Shown here: positions 46,477 through 55,520 of the stretch, one piece after another | How positions within the stretch are numbered: position 1 is the first letter of the stretch | Layout of the letters: every line of letters starts with the position of its first letter | From: Opitutaceae bacterium | Lineage (GTDB): Bacteria; Verrucomicrobiota; Verrucomicrobiia; Opitutales; Opitutaceae | Direction: 5' to 3' | Assembly: GCA_030648295.1 (NCBI GenBank) | Contig: JAUSID010000140.1 | Coordinates: 110,445-174,444, forward strand | DNA: 64,000 bases | Made by a program: the position numbers and the translations under genes | The notes under the pieces: generated by a model | Told to the model about the DNA's origin: nothing | The model's database searches: none | The model's input: the letters and a program-made list of their open reading frames with translations, nothing else

Positions 46477-47550
46477 ATGACGGTGCGCATGGCCCAAACC
46501 CCTCTGGTCACCATGCAGGATGTGGCCAATTCGCTGGGACTTTCCAAAGCCACCATTTCGCTGGCGCTACGCAATCATCCGTCAATTCCCAAGACGACAC
46601 AGGCCCGGGTGGTCAAGGCGGCGAAGAAGCTTGGCTACCGGCCAAATCCCCTGGTGTCGGCGCTGATGAGTTATCATCTCCGGATCAAGGACGGTGGGCC
46701 GCGATTGACTCTGGCCTATGTCACATCACATCCGGCGGACGATCCCTGGCGTTCCTACCATGCGTATGTGCGGATGTTTGAGGGAGCGAAAGAACGGGCA
46801 ACCGAACTCGGCTGTCGACTGGAGGAATTTTCGCTTGCCAGCGCGGGCATGACGCCGGGCAGATTACAGGCAATTCTCCTTGCCCGGGGGATTCGCGGCG
46901 TGCTCGCCGGGCCGTTGCCCAATGATCGCACCGTGTTTCCGCTCAATATTGAGCATCTGGTGGTGGTGGGACTCGGCATGAGCATCGTCGAGCCCGCCAT
47001 CATGCGAGTCGCCTGTGACCTCTACCAGTTGGCGCGGACGGCCGTGCATCGCAGTGCGAAGCTGGGTTATCGCCGCATCGGGTTTGCGGTCAGCGTCGAA
47101 ATGAGCTCCCGCCTGGAACATCGCCTGCTGGCCGGTTACCGACAGGGGCTTTTCGAGCTTGGATTACAGGAGTCGGTCGCTCCCCTGATGCCGCCCCGAA
47201 CCGCCACGTTTTCGTCCTACCTGTGGGCGTGGTGCCAGCGCGAGCGGCCCGAGGTGATCATCTTCGGCACCTATGACGAATCGTGTCAGCGCGCGGTGCC
47301 GGATGATATTGGCTGCGTGGTCATCTGTGTGATGTCAGAACGCAGTCCGCTGACGGGGTTGTATTCGAACGAGAACCTGGTGGGGGCCATCGCGGTGGAG
47401 CAATTGCTGAGTCAACTTTATCACAATGCAACCGGTCCGCTGGACGAGCCCCGGACCTATATGCTGCGCGGCAAGTGGAACGCGGGGCGAACGGCGCCAG
47501 GACCCGGACGGAAGCGGCGGCCTTTCGTGCGCGAAGTAAGAAAAGGGTAG
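46477..47550 (+). CDS. LacI-family regulator of the uronate locus
   Basis: The 357-residue protein starts with a LacI HTH ('VTMQDVANSLGLSKATISLA', then 'ARVVKAAKKLGYRPNP'). A periplasmic-binding-like effector domain follows ('ILLARGIRGVLAGPL', 'SAKLGYRRIGFAV', 'RERPEVIIFGTYDES'). It closes the operon that begins at 43325 and lies directly before the operon at 47781. Four near-palindromes of the form CTTNACNNGTNAAG precede the transcription units of this locus, including its own, which fits a LacI-type palindromic operator with autoregulation. The effector is probably an unsaturated uronate or keto-deoxy acid (inference). ATG at 46489 is an alternative start. It is a paralogue of the regulator at 19655. 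Confidence 0.93.
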   Translation: MTVRMAQTPLVTMQDVANSLGLSKATISLALRNHPSIPKTTQARVVKAAKKLGYRPNPLVSALMSYHLRIKDGGPRLTLAYVTSHPADDPWRSYHAYVRMFEGAKERATELGCRLEEFSLASAGMTPGRLQAILLARGIRGVLAGPLPNDRTVFPLNIEHLVVVGLGMSIVEPAIMRVACDLYQLARTAVHRSAKLGYRRIGFAVSVEMSSRLEHRLLAGYRQGLFELGLQESVAPLMPPRTATFSSYLWAWCQRERPEVIIFGTYDESCQRAVPDDIGCVVICVMSERSPLTGLYSNENLVGAIAVEQLLSQLYHNATGPLDEPRTYMLRGKWNAGRTAPGPGRKRRPFVREVRKG

Positions 47551-47658
47551 AATGTCGGCAAGACCACCGGCGAACCGGTGGAATTCACCCTCGTCGGATA
47601 TGGCAAATGGAGAAGGCTTGCCTGCCGACGTATGTCATAGCCAGCGGAGCGGCCGTCG

Positions 47659-47672
47659 CTTAACGGGTAAAG
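47659..47672 (+). promoter_or_regulatory. Candidate LacI-type operator, site B
   Basis: CTTAACGGGTAAAG matches all ten fixed positions of CTTNACNNGTNAAG and contains the 11-mer ACGGGTAAAGT shared with sites A and C. It lies in the 230-base gap after the LacI gene, 108 bp upstream of the uronyl-hydrolase start at 47781. No other feature is seen in the gap. Confidence 0.6.
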
Positions 47673-47780
47673 TTATGGCTGGATTGGCCGGCCAAGCTCC
47701 GTCTCCTACAGACACGCTGCGCAGACGACCAGGCGAGCTCACGCGAAACGTCCGGGTCCCGCGGTGCGCTCTCCAATTTA

Positions 47781-48947
47781 ATGACGCTTTCGGCCATACC
47801 TCAGTTGAATCGGTTTCGACGCCGCGTGCTCGACATTCCCATTGAGCGACTCGACTCGAATTGGGAGGATGTTCTCGTTCCTTATGGTGCGGCGCTTGCC
47901 GGCGCCGCCTGGAAGGACGAGGAGTTGGCAGCGTGGGCGCGCCGGTGGGCGGACCGACAGGTTGAGGCTGGCATCCGCAGAATCGCAGGTTTCGGGGATC
48001 ACGATTCTCCGGTCCTGAATGGCATTTTGCTCAATGACTATTGCGGGCTGTGGGGTGCCCCGCTGGTCTTGGGCTCCTTTTCGGCTGGCAGTATCAGCGC
48101 GGAGTATCATGCCGCGATCACCACCGTCTGCGATCACATCCTGCACGACAGTCTGCGACTCGAGGGCGGGATTATCGCGCATGGCGGCAGTGACTTTTGC
48201 CGACGAACCGTTTGGGTGGACACGTTGTTTTATACCGCGAGCGTTTTGGCGACCGGATATCGCGTGACGGGAAAATGTGCCTACGCCGAAGAGGCGATGA
48301 ACCAGTGCCGGTTGCACGCGAAGTGGCTCCAGGACTCCACGACCGGATGCTTTTTCCACGATGCAGAACCCGCCACGGGTCGTCGGAGTTCGTGGCTTTG
48401 GTCTCGAGGTAATGGCTGGATCGTCATGGCGCTGGTCGACACCCTTCGCAGCTGCCCACGGCAATCGTCGGGCTGGAGCGAACTGCTCGTCTCCTACCGG
48501 GCACTGACCACGGGATTATTGCGTTGCCAGCATTCCTCCGGCCTGTGGCGAATCATGCTGGAGCGCGAAGATGCCCACCTGGAAACCAGTGGCTCGGCAA
48601 TGATCATGGCAGGCTTGGCCGCCGGAGTGGCGGAAGGGTGGCTGGAGCCGACGACGCGTCATCAGATCATGGACGGATGGAGCGAGCTTCTCACCTGGAT
48701 CGTCCCGGCGACCGGGGCATTGGTGGGTGCGCAGTTTCCCGCCGGTCCGGGCGGCTGGGAGGTGCACAAACTCTCGAACCTGGGGGAGCGCACCTACGCC
48801 ACCGGAATCTTCCTTCGGCTTGCCGCCGAATTGAGGAACGCGGGATTCATCCCTGTTTCCGAGCCACCGAGGATTGCCGCTCCGAGGGGAGACCGGGTGC
48901 TCGATTCCGATGCGATCGAAGCCCCGGCAAAGTCCCCCCGCGCATGA
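47781..48947 (+). CDS. Unsaturated uronyl hydrolase, GH88/GH105 family
   Basis: This 388-residue protein has no signal peptide and should be cytosolic. The alpha/alpha-barrel shows D147 in 'VWVDTLFYTASVL', matching the catalytic Asp of YteR-type enzymes. 'WSRGNGWIVMALVDTL' (from residue 207) is the most conserved block of the family, and 'DAHLETSGSAMIMAGL' also fits. The family releases 4-deoxy-unsaturated hexuronate from the non-reducing end of oligosaccharides made by polysaccharide lyases, by hydrating the double bond. It thus links the heparinase-like lyases downstream to the isomerase whose ATG overlaps its stop (ATGA at 48944). It opens the second operon, 108 bp behind site B. Confidence 0.92.
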   Translation: MTLSAIPQLNRFRRRVLDIPIERLDSNWEDVLVPYGAALAGAAWKDEELAAWARRWADRQVEAGIRRIAGFGDHDSPVLNGILLNDYCGLWGAPLVLGSFSAGSISAEYHAAITTVCDHILHDSLRLEGGIIAHGGSDFCRRTVWVDTLFYTASVLATGYRVTGKCAYAEEAMNQCRLHAKWLQDSTTGCFFHDAEPATGRRSSWLWSRGNGWIVMALVDTLRSCPRQSSGWSELLVSYRALTTGLLRCQHSSGLWRIMLEREDAHLETSGSAMIMAGLAAGVAEGWLEPTTRHQIMDGWSELLTWIVPATGALVGAQFPAGPGGWEVHKLSNLGERTYATGIFLRLAAELRNAGFIPVSEPPRIAAPRGDRVLDSDAIEAPAKSPRA

Positions 48948-49768
48948 CGACAACGCGCCGGCCCACTTATGGGGCGAACTACTTCGAGCGTCTTCCCGAC
49001 GGACCGGGGTTGCACCGGCTTCACTACAATTCCTGCACGCTGGTCGATTTCGCCCTACTGGTGCTTCGGGCAGGCGAAACGTACACGTTTAACACCGAGG
49101 CGAAGGAATATGGCATGGATCTCCTGCTCGGAGAGGCCGCGATCGCCGCGGGCCCGGAGGAGTGGGCGCTCGGCGGCCGTAGCTCGGTGTTCGACTCCCT
49201 CCCGAGTGGCGCGTATGTTGGCTGTGGCGAAATGGTCCGGATCAGTGCCCGCACCGACGCGCAGATTGCCCTCGGCTCCGCCCCGAGCCGCACGCCGATT
49301 CCATCGTATCCGATTCATCCGTCGGACGTGGTTACGGGCCACTGGGGAGCGGACGCCACGCGCCGCGATTTTCGTTACTTGATCAACTCCGATCGTCCCA
49401 GTGAACGTCTGTGGTTGGCCGAGGTGATGGTCACCAATGGCCGCTGGGCCACGTACCCTCCGCATAAACATGAAGATATACCTGAGGACGTATTCCAGGA
49501 GGAAATGTATTACTACCGGGTCGATCCGGCGCACGGCTTCGGATTCTGCGCACAATTCGAAGGACTCGTCGGAGCCGACTATGCGTTTCTCATCCGCGAC
49601 AACACGGTGCACAAGATGCCGCACGGATACCACACGGTGGCCGCCGCCCCCGGTTATCGCGTATGGTATCTGGCGGTCTATGCCGGCCGCGACAAACGCC
49701 ACAAGCCGTCGCCGCATCCCGATCACGTCAACTTCGCGGCCAATGGGCCGTCCGCCAGCACGAAGTGA
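48944..49768 (+). CDS. KduI/IolB-family isomerase, closest in form to 5-deoxy-glucuronate isomerase
   Basis: This 274-residue cupin protein has the size and motifs of IolB: 'WATYPPHKHEDIPEDVFQEE' with metal ligands H174, H176 and a Glu at 186-187, 'YYYRVDP', and 'PHGYHTVAAAPGYRVWYLAV' with H230. IolB isomerises 5-deoxy-glucuronate in inositol breakdown. Its relative KduI converts 5-keto-4-deoxyuronate to 3-deoxy-hexodiulosonate. No inositol genes are present here, while an unsaturated uronyl hydrolase overlaps it by 4 bp and lyases follow. I therefore infer that it works in the KduI position of the pathway. The start at 48944 rests on the overlap and the family length. Confidence 0.88.
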   Translation: MTTTRRPTYGANYFERLPDGPGLHRLHYNSCTLVDFALLVLRAGETYTFNTEAKEYGMDLLLGEAAIAAGPEEWALGGRSSVFDSLPSGAYVGCGEMVRISARTDAQIALGSAPSRTPIPSYPIHPSDVVTGHWGADATRRDFRYLINSDRPSERLWLAEVMVTNGRWATYPPHKHEDIPEDVFQEEMYYYRVDPAHGFGFCAQFEGLVGADYAFLIRDNTVHKMPHGYHTVAAAPGYRVWYLAVYAGRDKRHKPSPHPDHVNFAANGPSASTK

Positions 49769-49771
49769 ATC

Positions 49772-50437
49772 ATGACTGAGTGGACAAACGACGAGGCCCT
49801 TTTCTCGGTGATCCGGCGTGAGCTTTACACGCCGGTCGTGGGCGACGTTCTCGACGTCGCGGGCCGTTATAACCAGTTTCTTCCCGCGCCGGTGCAGCCT
49901 CTCCGGGACGACATGCAGTTGGTGGGTCGCGCAATGCCGGTGGTGATGATAGACGTGGATGGACCGCAGGCAAAGCCGTTCGGGTTGTTAACGGAGGCGC
50001 TGGACGACCTGCGGCCGGGGGAGGTTTATGTCGCGGGCGGCGGCGCGATGCGGTGCGCCTACTGGGGGGAGTTGCTTACCGCTGCGGCCCGGACTCGCCG
50101 TGCCGCGGGCGCAGTGATCGACGGATATCACCGCGACACGCCGAAGGTGCTGGAGCAAGGCTGGCCCGTTTTCAGCCGCGGTCGCTATGCGCAGGACTCC
50201 GCGGTGCGGACGGCCGTCGCAGATTTCCGCTGTGCGCTTGAGATTGCCGGGGTCCGGATTGAGCCGGGCGATCTGATTTTTGGAGACCTCGACGGGGTGG
50301 TGGTGGTGCCGCGTGCGCTCGAGAACGACATCATCGCCCAGGCGCTGGAGAAGGCGCGCGGCGAAAAGAGAGTTCGTCGCGCAATCGAGAGCGGAATGAG
50401 CGCGACCGAAGCGTTCCGCACGTTTGGCATCCTGTGA
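49772..50437 (+). CDS. RraA-family protein (HMG/oxaloacetate aldolase-like)
   Basis: This 221-residue protein belongs to the RraA/demethylmenaquinone-methyltransferase-like family. The conserved blocks are visible: '[13 protein letters not shown]', '[19 protein letters not shown]', '[10 protein letters not shown]' (Asp and Arg of the active site) and '[18 protein letters not shown]'. Characterised enzymes of the fold are divalent-metal-dependent aldolases acting on 4-hydroxy-4-methyl-2-oxoglutarate or decarboxylases of oxaloacetate; others bind RNase E. It starts 3 bp after the isomerase stop in the uronate operon, so a carbon-carbon cleavage of a 2-keto acid derived from uronate is plausible. 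That role is inference. Confidence 0.88.
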   Translation: MTEWTNDEALFSVIRRELYTPVVGDVLDVAGRYNQFLPAPVQPLRDDMQLVGRAMPVVMIDVDGPQAKPFGLLTEALDDLRPGEVYVAGGGAMRCAYWGELLTAAARTRRAAGAVIDGYHRDTPKVLEQGWPVFSRGRYAQDSAVRTAVADFRCALEIAGVRIEPGDLIFGDLDGVVVVPRALENDIIAQALEKARGEKRVRRAIESGMSATEAFRTFGIL

Positions 50438-50597
50438 GTGTGACGATCCCGACGTTTGCCTTGCGCATTCAATGCCAGCCGCCTTGGACCAAGCCCCAAA
50501 ATAAATGAACAACCCCGACGTGCGCCTGGTCCGGTGGTTTCACCCGCTCCCGGCTGATGCCGGCCAGGTTCAAGAGCGATGCTAGTTGCGTTCACTC

Positions 50598-52430
50598 ATG
50601 CTGCCATCTGTATCCAGATTTGAGTTTCAGCTCCAGTTTGCCGATTACGCGATTATCGCGGTGGTCATGCTGCTATTGGTGGCGATCGGCGTGGCCTGCC
50701 GCCGCATGATATCGTCAACCCGCGATTTCTTTGTCGGCGGCAATCGCATGTCGTGGTGGCTGGCCGGCACGAGCGTGTTCATGGCCGGCTTTAGCGCGTG
50801 GACCTTTACCGGCGCTGCAGGATTGGCGTATACAAACGGCCATGTCGCCATTCTGTACTTCTTCATGGCCCAAGGAATCGGGTTTCTATTCGCTGCATTC
50901 TTCGTAGCCCACCGCTGCCGGCAAACCCGGAAGGTCACCACAATGGAAGTTGTGTGCGGTCGCTTCGGCCGGATCACGGAACAAGTCGTCGTGGTGTTGC
51001 AGGTGCTTTCCGCGGTACCCATGGGGGCCATCTGGCTGACGGGCCTGGCGCTTTTCTTCTCCGTTGCGTTCGCGGTGCCCATGGCTCCCTGTATCATCGT
51101 GGCCGGTACGGTTATTCTGATCTATTCGACCCTGGGGGGAAGTTGGGCCGTCGCCACTTCAGATTTTTTTCAGGGAGTCTTGCTGCTGCTGATGGTGCTT
51201 TTGGTGGCCGGGCTGACGTACGGTGCCATTGGCGGAGTGGAGGGCATGGTGCAGCACGTTCCCGCCCGGGTGCTCCGTGGCTTCGACGCGGAACACAGCT
51301 TTGTGTGGCTGCTCGCCGCCGGTGGCATTTCATTCTTGAATTTCTCATCCCTCGCGGTGGGGACGCGCTACCTTTCGGTGATTGACGGCCGGGCCGCCCG
51401 CAAGGTCGCGTTGCTGGCGTGCGCGCTGTTCTTGATCGGACCGGTGGCCTGGTTTTTTCCCCCCATCGCCGCCTCCTATTTGTTCCCGGATCTGCAAAGC
51501 AGCCTGCCTCTGTTGAAGCATCCCCAGGAGGGGGCCTACGTCATCATGGGACTCTCCCTGCTGCCCCCCGGGCTCGCCGGACTGCTCCTGATGAACATAT
51601 TTGGCGCCACACTGACGACGCTGGATGCGGCGGTGAATCAGACGTCGGGATTCCTGACCATGAATGTCTATCGCGTCTGGATCAGAAAAGGCGCGGCGGA
51701 CCGTGAGCTCGTGCTGGTCGCCCGGGTATTCAGTGTCCTCTTCGGGGTTATCGTCATGGCGCTGGCCCTGGCGCTGGCCAGAAGCGAGAAGAGCAGCCTG
51801 TTGGATTTGAATCTCAACGTGCAGAGCATTGTGGCCGTGCCCATGCTGGTCCCATTCTTTCTCCTGTGGTTTGTTCGACGCGCCCCGCAGTGGTCGGCCC
51901 TGGTTACCATCCTCATCGGAGTAATGGTCAGCTATGCGCTGAACAAGAACGTGTATTGGCCGGAATTGCCGTTTAACGTCGAGCCGACGCTCGCGGCCTT
52001 CTTCGGGTTGGGCTCGTGGCCGGTCGGTCAACCCTTCCCCTTTGCGGTGCGGGTATTCGGCACGGTGATAGTATGTGGCTTGGTCTTTCTGCTTACTCGA
52101 TTTTTCTGGTCGCACGGATCCGAATCCGGCCGGCAGGCCGTCATGGCTTTTTATGCAACGATGGATCGGCCGGTGGACACTGCCCGCGAGGTGGCCGGCC
52201 GCGAAGATTCGCGGCAGTTCATTATTTCGGGGATTCTGCTCAAAATCACCGGCGTTGTCCTGATATTACTGGGCGCACCGGGCACACTCAAGCAGGGCTC
52301 GGCGTGGATCACGGTGGGCTTCGGCCTGGTGGTTACCGCCGTCGGCTTCCTCATGCATTTCTATGGGCGGGCCAATACCAGAAGACTGGCCGCGGAAGCA
52401 GAACACGGAACGGGCACGCCCCTCTCGTGA
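50598..52430 (+). CDS. Sodium:solute symporter (SSF family)
   Basis: The 610-residue protein has about 14-15 hydrophobic segments and the SSF core pattern. 'STRDFFVGGNRMSWWLAGTS' matches the loop before helix 2. 'GFSAWTFTGAAGLAYTNG' is the discontinuous helix with the Na+ site, and 'IYSTLGGSWAVATSDFFQGV' is typical. It would import sugars, sugar acids or oligouronides with sodium across the inner membrane. The extended C-terminal tail (about 100 residues with two extra helices) is longer than in minimal members. ATG at 50598 is preferred to an in-frame TTG at 50586. It lies 10 bp before the first lyase gene and probably imports lyase products for the cytosolic uronyl hydrolase. Confidence 0.92.
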   Translation: MLPSVSRFEFQLQFADYAIIAVVMLLLVAIGVACRRMISSTRDFFVGGNRMSWWLAGTSVFMAGFSAWTFTGAAGLAYTNGHVAILYFFMAQGIGFLFAAFFVAHRCRQTRKVTTMEVVCGRFGRITEQVVVVLQVLSAVPMGAIWLTGLALFFSVAFAVPMAPCIIVAGTVILIYSTLGGSWAVATSDFFQGVLLLLMVLLVAGLTYGAIGGVEGMVQHVPARVLRGFDAEHSFVWLLAAGGISFLNFSSLAVGTRYLSVIDGRAARKVALLACALFLIGPVAWFFPPIAASYLFPDLQSSLPLLKHPQEGAYVIMGLSLLPPGLAGLLLMNIFGATLTTLDAAVNQTSGFLTMNVYRVWIRKGAADRELVLVARVFSVLFGVIVMALALALARSEKSSLLDLNLNVQSIVAVPMLVPFFLLWFVRRAPQWSALVTILIGVMVSYALNKNVYWPELPFNVEPTLAAFFGLGSWPVGQPFPFAVRVFGTVIVCGLVFLLTRFFWSHGSESGRQAVMAFYATMDRPVDTAREVAGREDSRQFIISGILLKITGVVLILLGAPGTLKQGSAWITVGFGLVVTAVGFLMHFYGRANTRRLAAEAEHGTGTPLS

Positions 52431-52440
52431 GATTCCATTT

Positions 52441-54369
52441 ATGAAGCGAAGATTTCAGGTTGTCGTGTTTACGCTGGCGCCGTGGGGGGCAATTTTTGGC
52501 AGTGAACCCTCGCATCCGAGCCTGTTCTTTGCGCGCGACGAACTCCCGGTGATTCGGGCCCGGGCGGAATCCACCGGGTGGTTGAGACAGACCCGCGACA
52601 GCCTGATCGCCACGGCGGACCGCATGCTGGTCACGCCCACGAATCCCTATCCATTGCTCGAGGCCGGCCGTGGCATTGCCGGGCGCGCGCTGCAGCAGCG
52701 AGTCGGGTTGCTGGCGTTTGCGGGCCACCTCACGGCGAACGAACGGTATTCTGCAAAAGCCAAGGCCATCCTGCTCGCCGCAACCCGGCAGACCGACCCG
52801 CGCAATCATCGGGATTGGGAAACCCATCTCCAATATTCGGATGCCGCCCAAGCTTTCGCCATCGGTTATGACTGGCTCGCACCTTTCATGACGGAAGCGG
52901 AACGAACCGAAGTGAGAAAGGAAGTCGCGGCATTCGGTGAGTTGATCTACACCGATGAGTCGGCTTGGGGAAAGCCGGACCCGGGGGTTACCTCCTGCAA
53001 CCACAACGCAGTACAATACGGCGCGCTGGGCTTGTGCGCCCTCGTGCTCGGCGACAGGCCGGAATGGCTGGCCCGCGCCACCGAACGCATCCGGGGATAT
53101 TTCCATCATTTTGTCGACGGAACCGGATATGCCACCGAAGGGCATGACTATATGTCTTACGGCCTCGTTGGGGCATTGCCCTTCGCCATGGCGTTGCTCC
53201 GCCAGGGCGGGCCGGACCTCGTGGCGGAGCAGCCGGCCTTTCCGCTGACCTCCGATCAACTCCTTTGGAAGCTGCTGCCTTTCGAGGGCCGCATGCTGGC
53301 CATGAACGACAACAACGAGAACGCCTGCACGGCTACCGTCGTATATGCGATGCTGCGTTATCGGCAGCCGACCCATCTTTGGGCCTGGCTGGAAAGTGTC
53401 GGCGGACCCAGCTCGGAAGGTGCCGTGGTGGGCTCGTTGCGCAAAGGGCTGGCGGCGCCCTTTCTGTTTCTGTGGGCGTACCAGCCCTTGGAACCGCAGG
53501 CGCCGACCGCAGGGTCGCTGCCGCTCGGCCATCGCTTCGAAAGCGGCCGGGTATTCCTGCGGAGTTCCTGGACGGATCCGGCCGCGGCCCATGTCTCGTT
53601 CACCAGCGGATATGACTTTCACCGTGGTCACAATCATCAGGACGAAAACGCGGTGACGCTCTACGCGCTCGGCGATGGCTTTCTCATCGATCCCGGATAT
53701 CAGCCGGCCGGCAGCCGGTCGCACAACACCCTCCGCCACATCGGCGGCGCGGAGCAAGTGCCCAATTCCTCCGGCCGGGTGATCGCGTATCGCGAGGATG
53801 ACCATGGCGCCTTCGTCCGTGGCCAGGCACCGGAGGCTTACGACTGGCCCAAGTCGGTGGTGGGGCATTTTGACCGCAAGGTCTACTTCGTGCGCGGACC
53901 GCAGCCTTATCTCGCCTGGCGCGACGACGCCCAGACGGAATACGACGATCCCCAGACAGAATTCGTCGCCCAATTTGTCACCTATCCTCAAAACCAGATT
54001 AATATAGCGGCTGATGGTTTTGTGATTCGCGGCGCGCGCTCGGGCGCACGCTGTCTGGTGCGGGTCATGAGTCCCGTCGCCAAGGGGAAGGTTGCGATCG
54101 AGGATCTGGCAACCGAGACGTTCGATACCCGCGGAAAGACATATAAATATGCGAAGTTCTACCGGGGCGTCACCGTCACGGCCCGGGCCCTCAACCCGAA
54201 GTTCATCACCGTCGCCTTCCCGTTTCGAATGGACAACGAAGTTCCCCGCATTGCACTCACGACCGAGCCCGGCGACCGGCTGGTGTGCACGCTGACCTTC
54301 CCTGACGGCCGGATCGACCGGCTGCAGTTCACCAGCGACAACGCAGCGCTGACGCGACAGGCGCGGTGA
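52441..54369 (+). CDS. Heparinase II/III-like polysaccharide lyase (copy 1)
   Basis: This 642-residue protein has a short hydrophobic leader (QVVVFTLAPWGAIFGSE) and the two-domain layout of heparinase II/III-like lyases. The N-terminal alpha/alpha-toroid includes 'AIGYDWLAPFM' and 'SCNHNAVQYGALGLCALVLG', where the His is a candidate catalytic residue. The beta-sandwich contains 'DFHRGHNHQDENAVTLYALG' and 'DPGYQPAGSRSHNTL', the hallmark His-rich blocks. Such enzymes cleave uronic-acid polymers (heparan, alginate and relatives) by beta-elimination, giving the unsaturated ends handled by the GH88/GH105 gene upstream. A paralogue lies at 56194. ATG at 52441 is set 10 bp after the symporter stop. 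The exact polymer is not readable. Confidence 0.88.
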   Translation: MKRRFQVVVFTLAPWGAIFGSEPSHPSLFFARDELPVIRARAESTGWLRQTRDSLIATADRMLVTPTNPYPLLEAGRGIAGRALQQRVGLLAFAGHLTANERYSAKAKAILLAATRQTDPRNHRDWETHLQYSDAAQAFAIGYDWLAPFMTEAERTEVRKEVAAFGELIYTDESAWGKPDPGVTSCNHNAVQYGALGLCALVLGDRPEWLARATERIRGYFHHFVDGTGYATEGHDYMSYGLVGALPFAMALLRQGGPDLVAEQPAFPLTSDQLLWKLLPFEGRMLAMNDNNENACTATVVYAMLRYRQPTHLWAWLESVGGPSSEGAVVGSLRKGLAAPFLFLWAYQPLEPQAPTAGSLPLGHRFESGRVFLRSSWTDPAAAHVSFTSGYDFHRGHNHQDENAVTLYALGDGFLIDPGYQPAGSRSHNTLRHIGGAEQVPNSSGRVIAYREDDHGAFVRGQAPEAYDWPKSVVGHFDRKVYFVRGPQPYLAWRDDAQTEYDDPQTEFVAQFVTYPQNQINIAADGFVIRGARSGARCLVRVMSPVAKGKVAIEDLATETFDTRGKTYKYAKFYRGVTVTARALNPKFITVAFPFRMDNEVPRIALTTEPGDRLVCTLTFPDGRIDRLQFTSDNAALTRQAR

Positions 54370-54410
54370 AACACGGGAGCCGGCCGTCACCGCTGCTCCC
54401 TGCCGTCCCA

Positions 54411-55520
54411 ATGAAGAATCCACTCTCGCCGGAGGAAACGCCTGTTCCACCGCCCAGAGGTGTGCGCCTTGGACTGATCGGCCTGGGATGGGCCGCCGCC
54501 AACTGCCATCTGCCAGCGTTGCAGATGCTGCGCGCCGAAGGCTGGCCCATCGAGGTGGCCGCGCTGTGTGACCTGGTGCCTGGTAGATTGCAGACCGCGG
54601 CTGAGGAATGGCCCGGAGCCGCCTTGGGCGATGATGCGGTGGCGTTGCTGGATCGAGCCGATCTCGATGGTGTGCTTATCCTCACGCATCCCGACTCGTC
54701 AGCGCGGCTGCTCCGTCTGGCGATCGAAAGGGGGCGGACCACCTTTGTGGAAAAGCCCGTCGCGCCGACGCTCGCCGAGGTCAGTCGCTCTGCCGAGCTG
54801 GCAATGGCCGGGCAGGTGAGAGTGCAGGTCGGTTACAACCGGCGATATCAACCGCTGGCGGCCGAATATGCGCGTCTCCTGCAGCGATTGGGCCCCCAGC
54901 GGCATATAAAGGTCGATTTCTGGCGCGCCGGCCGGCAGGAAGCGGGCTTCTATAACGACACGCTCGTACATTGCCTGGATTTCGTCAGCCAGCACCTGGG
55001 GAAGTTGCAGCTTGAAGGAGTGCAGGTCTGGCCGGCCGATGCCCCGGGCCTGCTCGCTCACGGCTGGCGAATCGACCTGGGCTCAGTGCGAGATCACCGC
55101 CTTACCGCGGAGATTGATATTCGGCCGGCGGTGGGTCGTGACCTGGAATGCTATACAACAATCGGCGGATCACTCAGCATTACCCTCCAGTACCCGCACG
55201 TCGGGGCCGGAGACGGGCGGGCGGGGCTGACTGTATATGAGGCGGGCAGAGAGCGCGTCATATACCACACCCGCGTGACCAACGGTGAAACGGACCGCAA
55301 GTGCCGGCTCAGCGGCTTTCTTCGCCAGATGGCCGAGTTCTGCCAGTTGTGCGCTGGAACCCGGCCGGTGCCCCGTTGCGGGCTGGATGCGGCCATGGAG
55401 GCGTTGCGTCTCCGCGAGGAAATCGCGGTGCGACTCAGCAACGACGTTTCCCGGCTCCATCGGTCTGGCACTGACGGCGAATGTGCCTTTCCATCTTCGC
55501 AACCGATCCAACCATCATGA
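54411..55520 (+). CDS. Cytosolic Gfo/Idh/MocA-family oxidoreductase
   Basis: This protein of 369 residues has no signal peptide. It begins with a Rossmann motif 'GLIGLGWAAANCHLPALQML', then 'DGVLILTHPDSSARLLRLAI' and 'TTFVEKPVAPTLAEV' with the family's E-K-P. 'QVGYNRRYQPLAAEY' follows the usual order. The family oxidises or reduces sugars, inositols and keto-sugars with NAD(P). In this operon it could supply the reduction normally done by KduD, which is not seen (inference). GTG at 54366, overlapping the lyase stop by 4 bp, is an alternative start giving 15 more residues. Its own stop overlaps the next ATG by 4 bp (55517). Confidence 0.88.
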   Translation: MKNPLSPEETPVPPPRGVRLGLIGLGWAAANCHLPALQMLRAEGWPIEVAALCDLVPGRLQTAAEEWPGAALGDDAVALLDRADLDGVLILTHPDSSARLLRLAIERGRTTFVEKPVAPTLAEVSRSAELAMAGQVRVQVGYNRRYQPLAAEYARLLQRLGPQRHIKVDFWRAGRQEAGFYNDTLVHCLDFVSQHLGKLQLEGVQVWPADAPGLLAHGWRIDLGSVRDHRLTAEIDIRPAVGRDLECYTTIGGSLSITLQYPHVGAGDGRAGLTVYEAGRERVIYHTRVTNGETDRKCRLSGFLRQMAEFCQLCAGTRPVPRCGLDAAMEALRLREEIAVRLSNDVSRLHRSGTDGECAFPSSQPIQPS

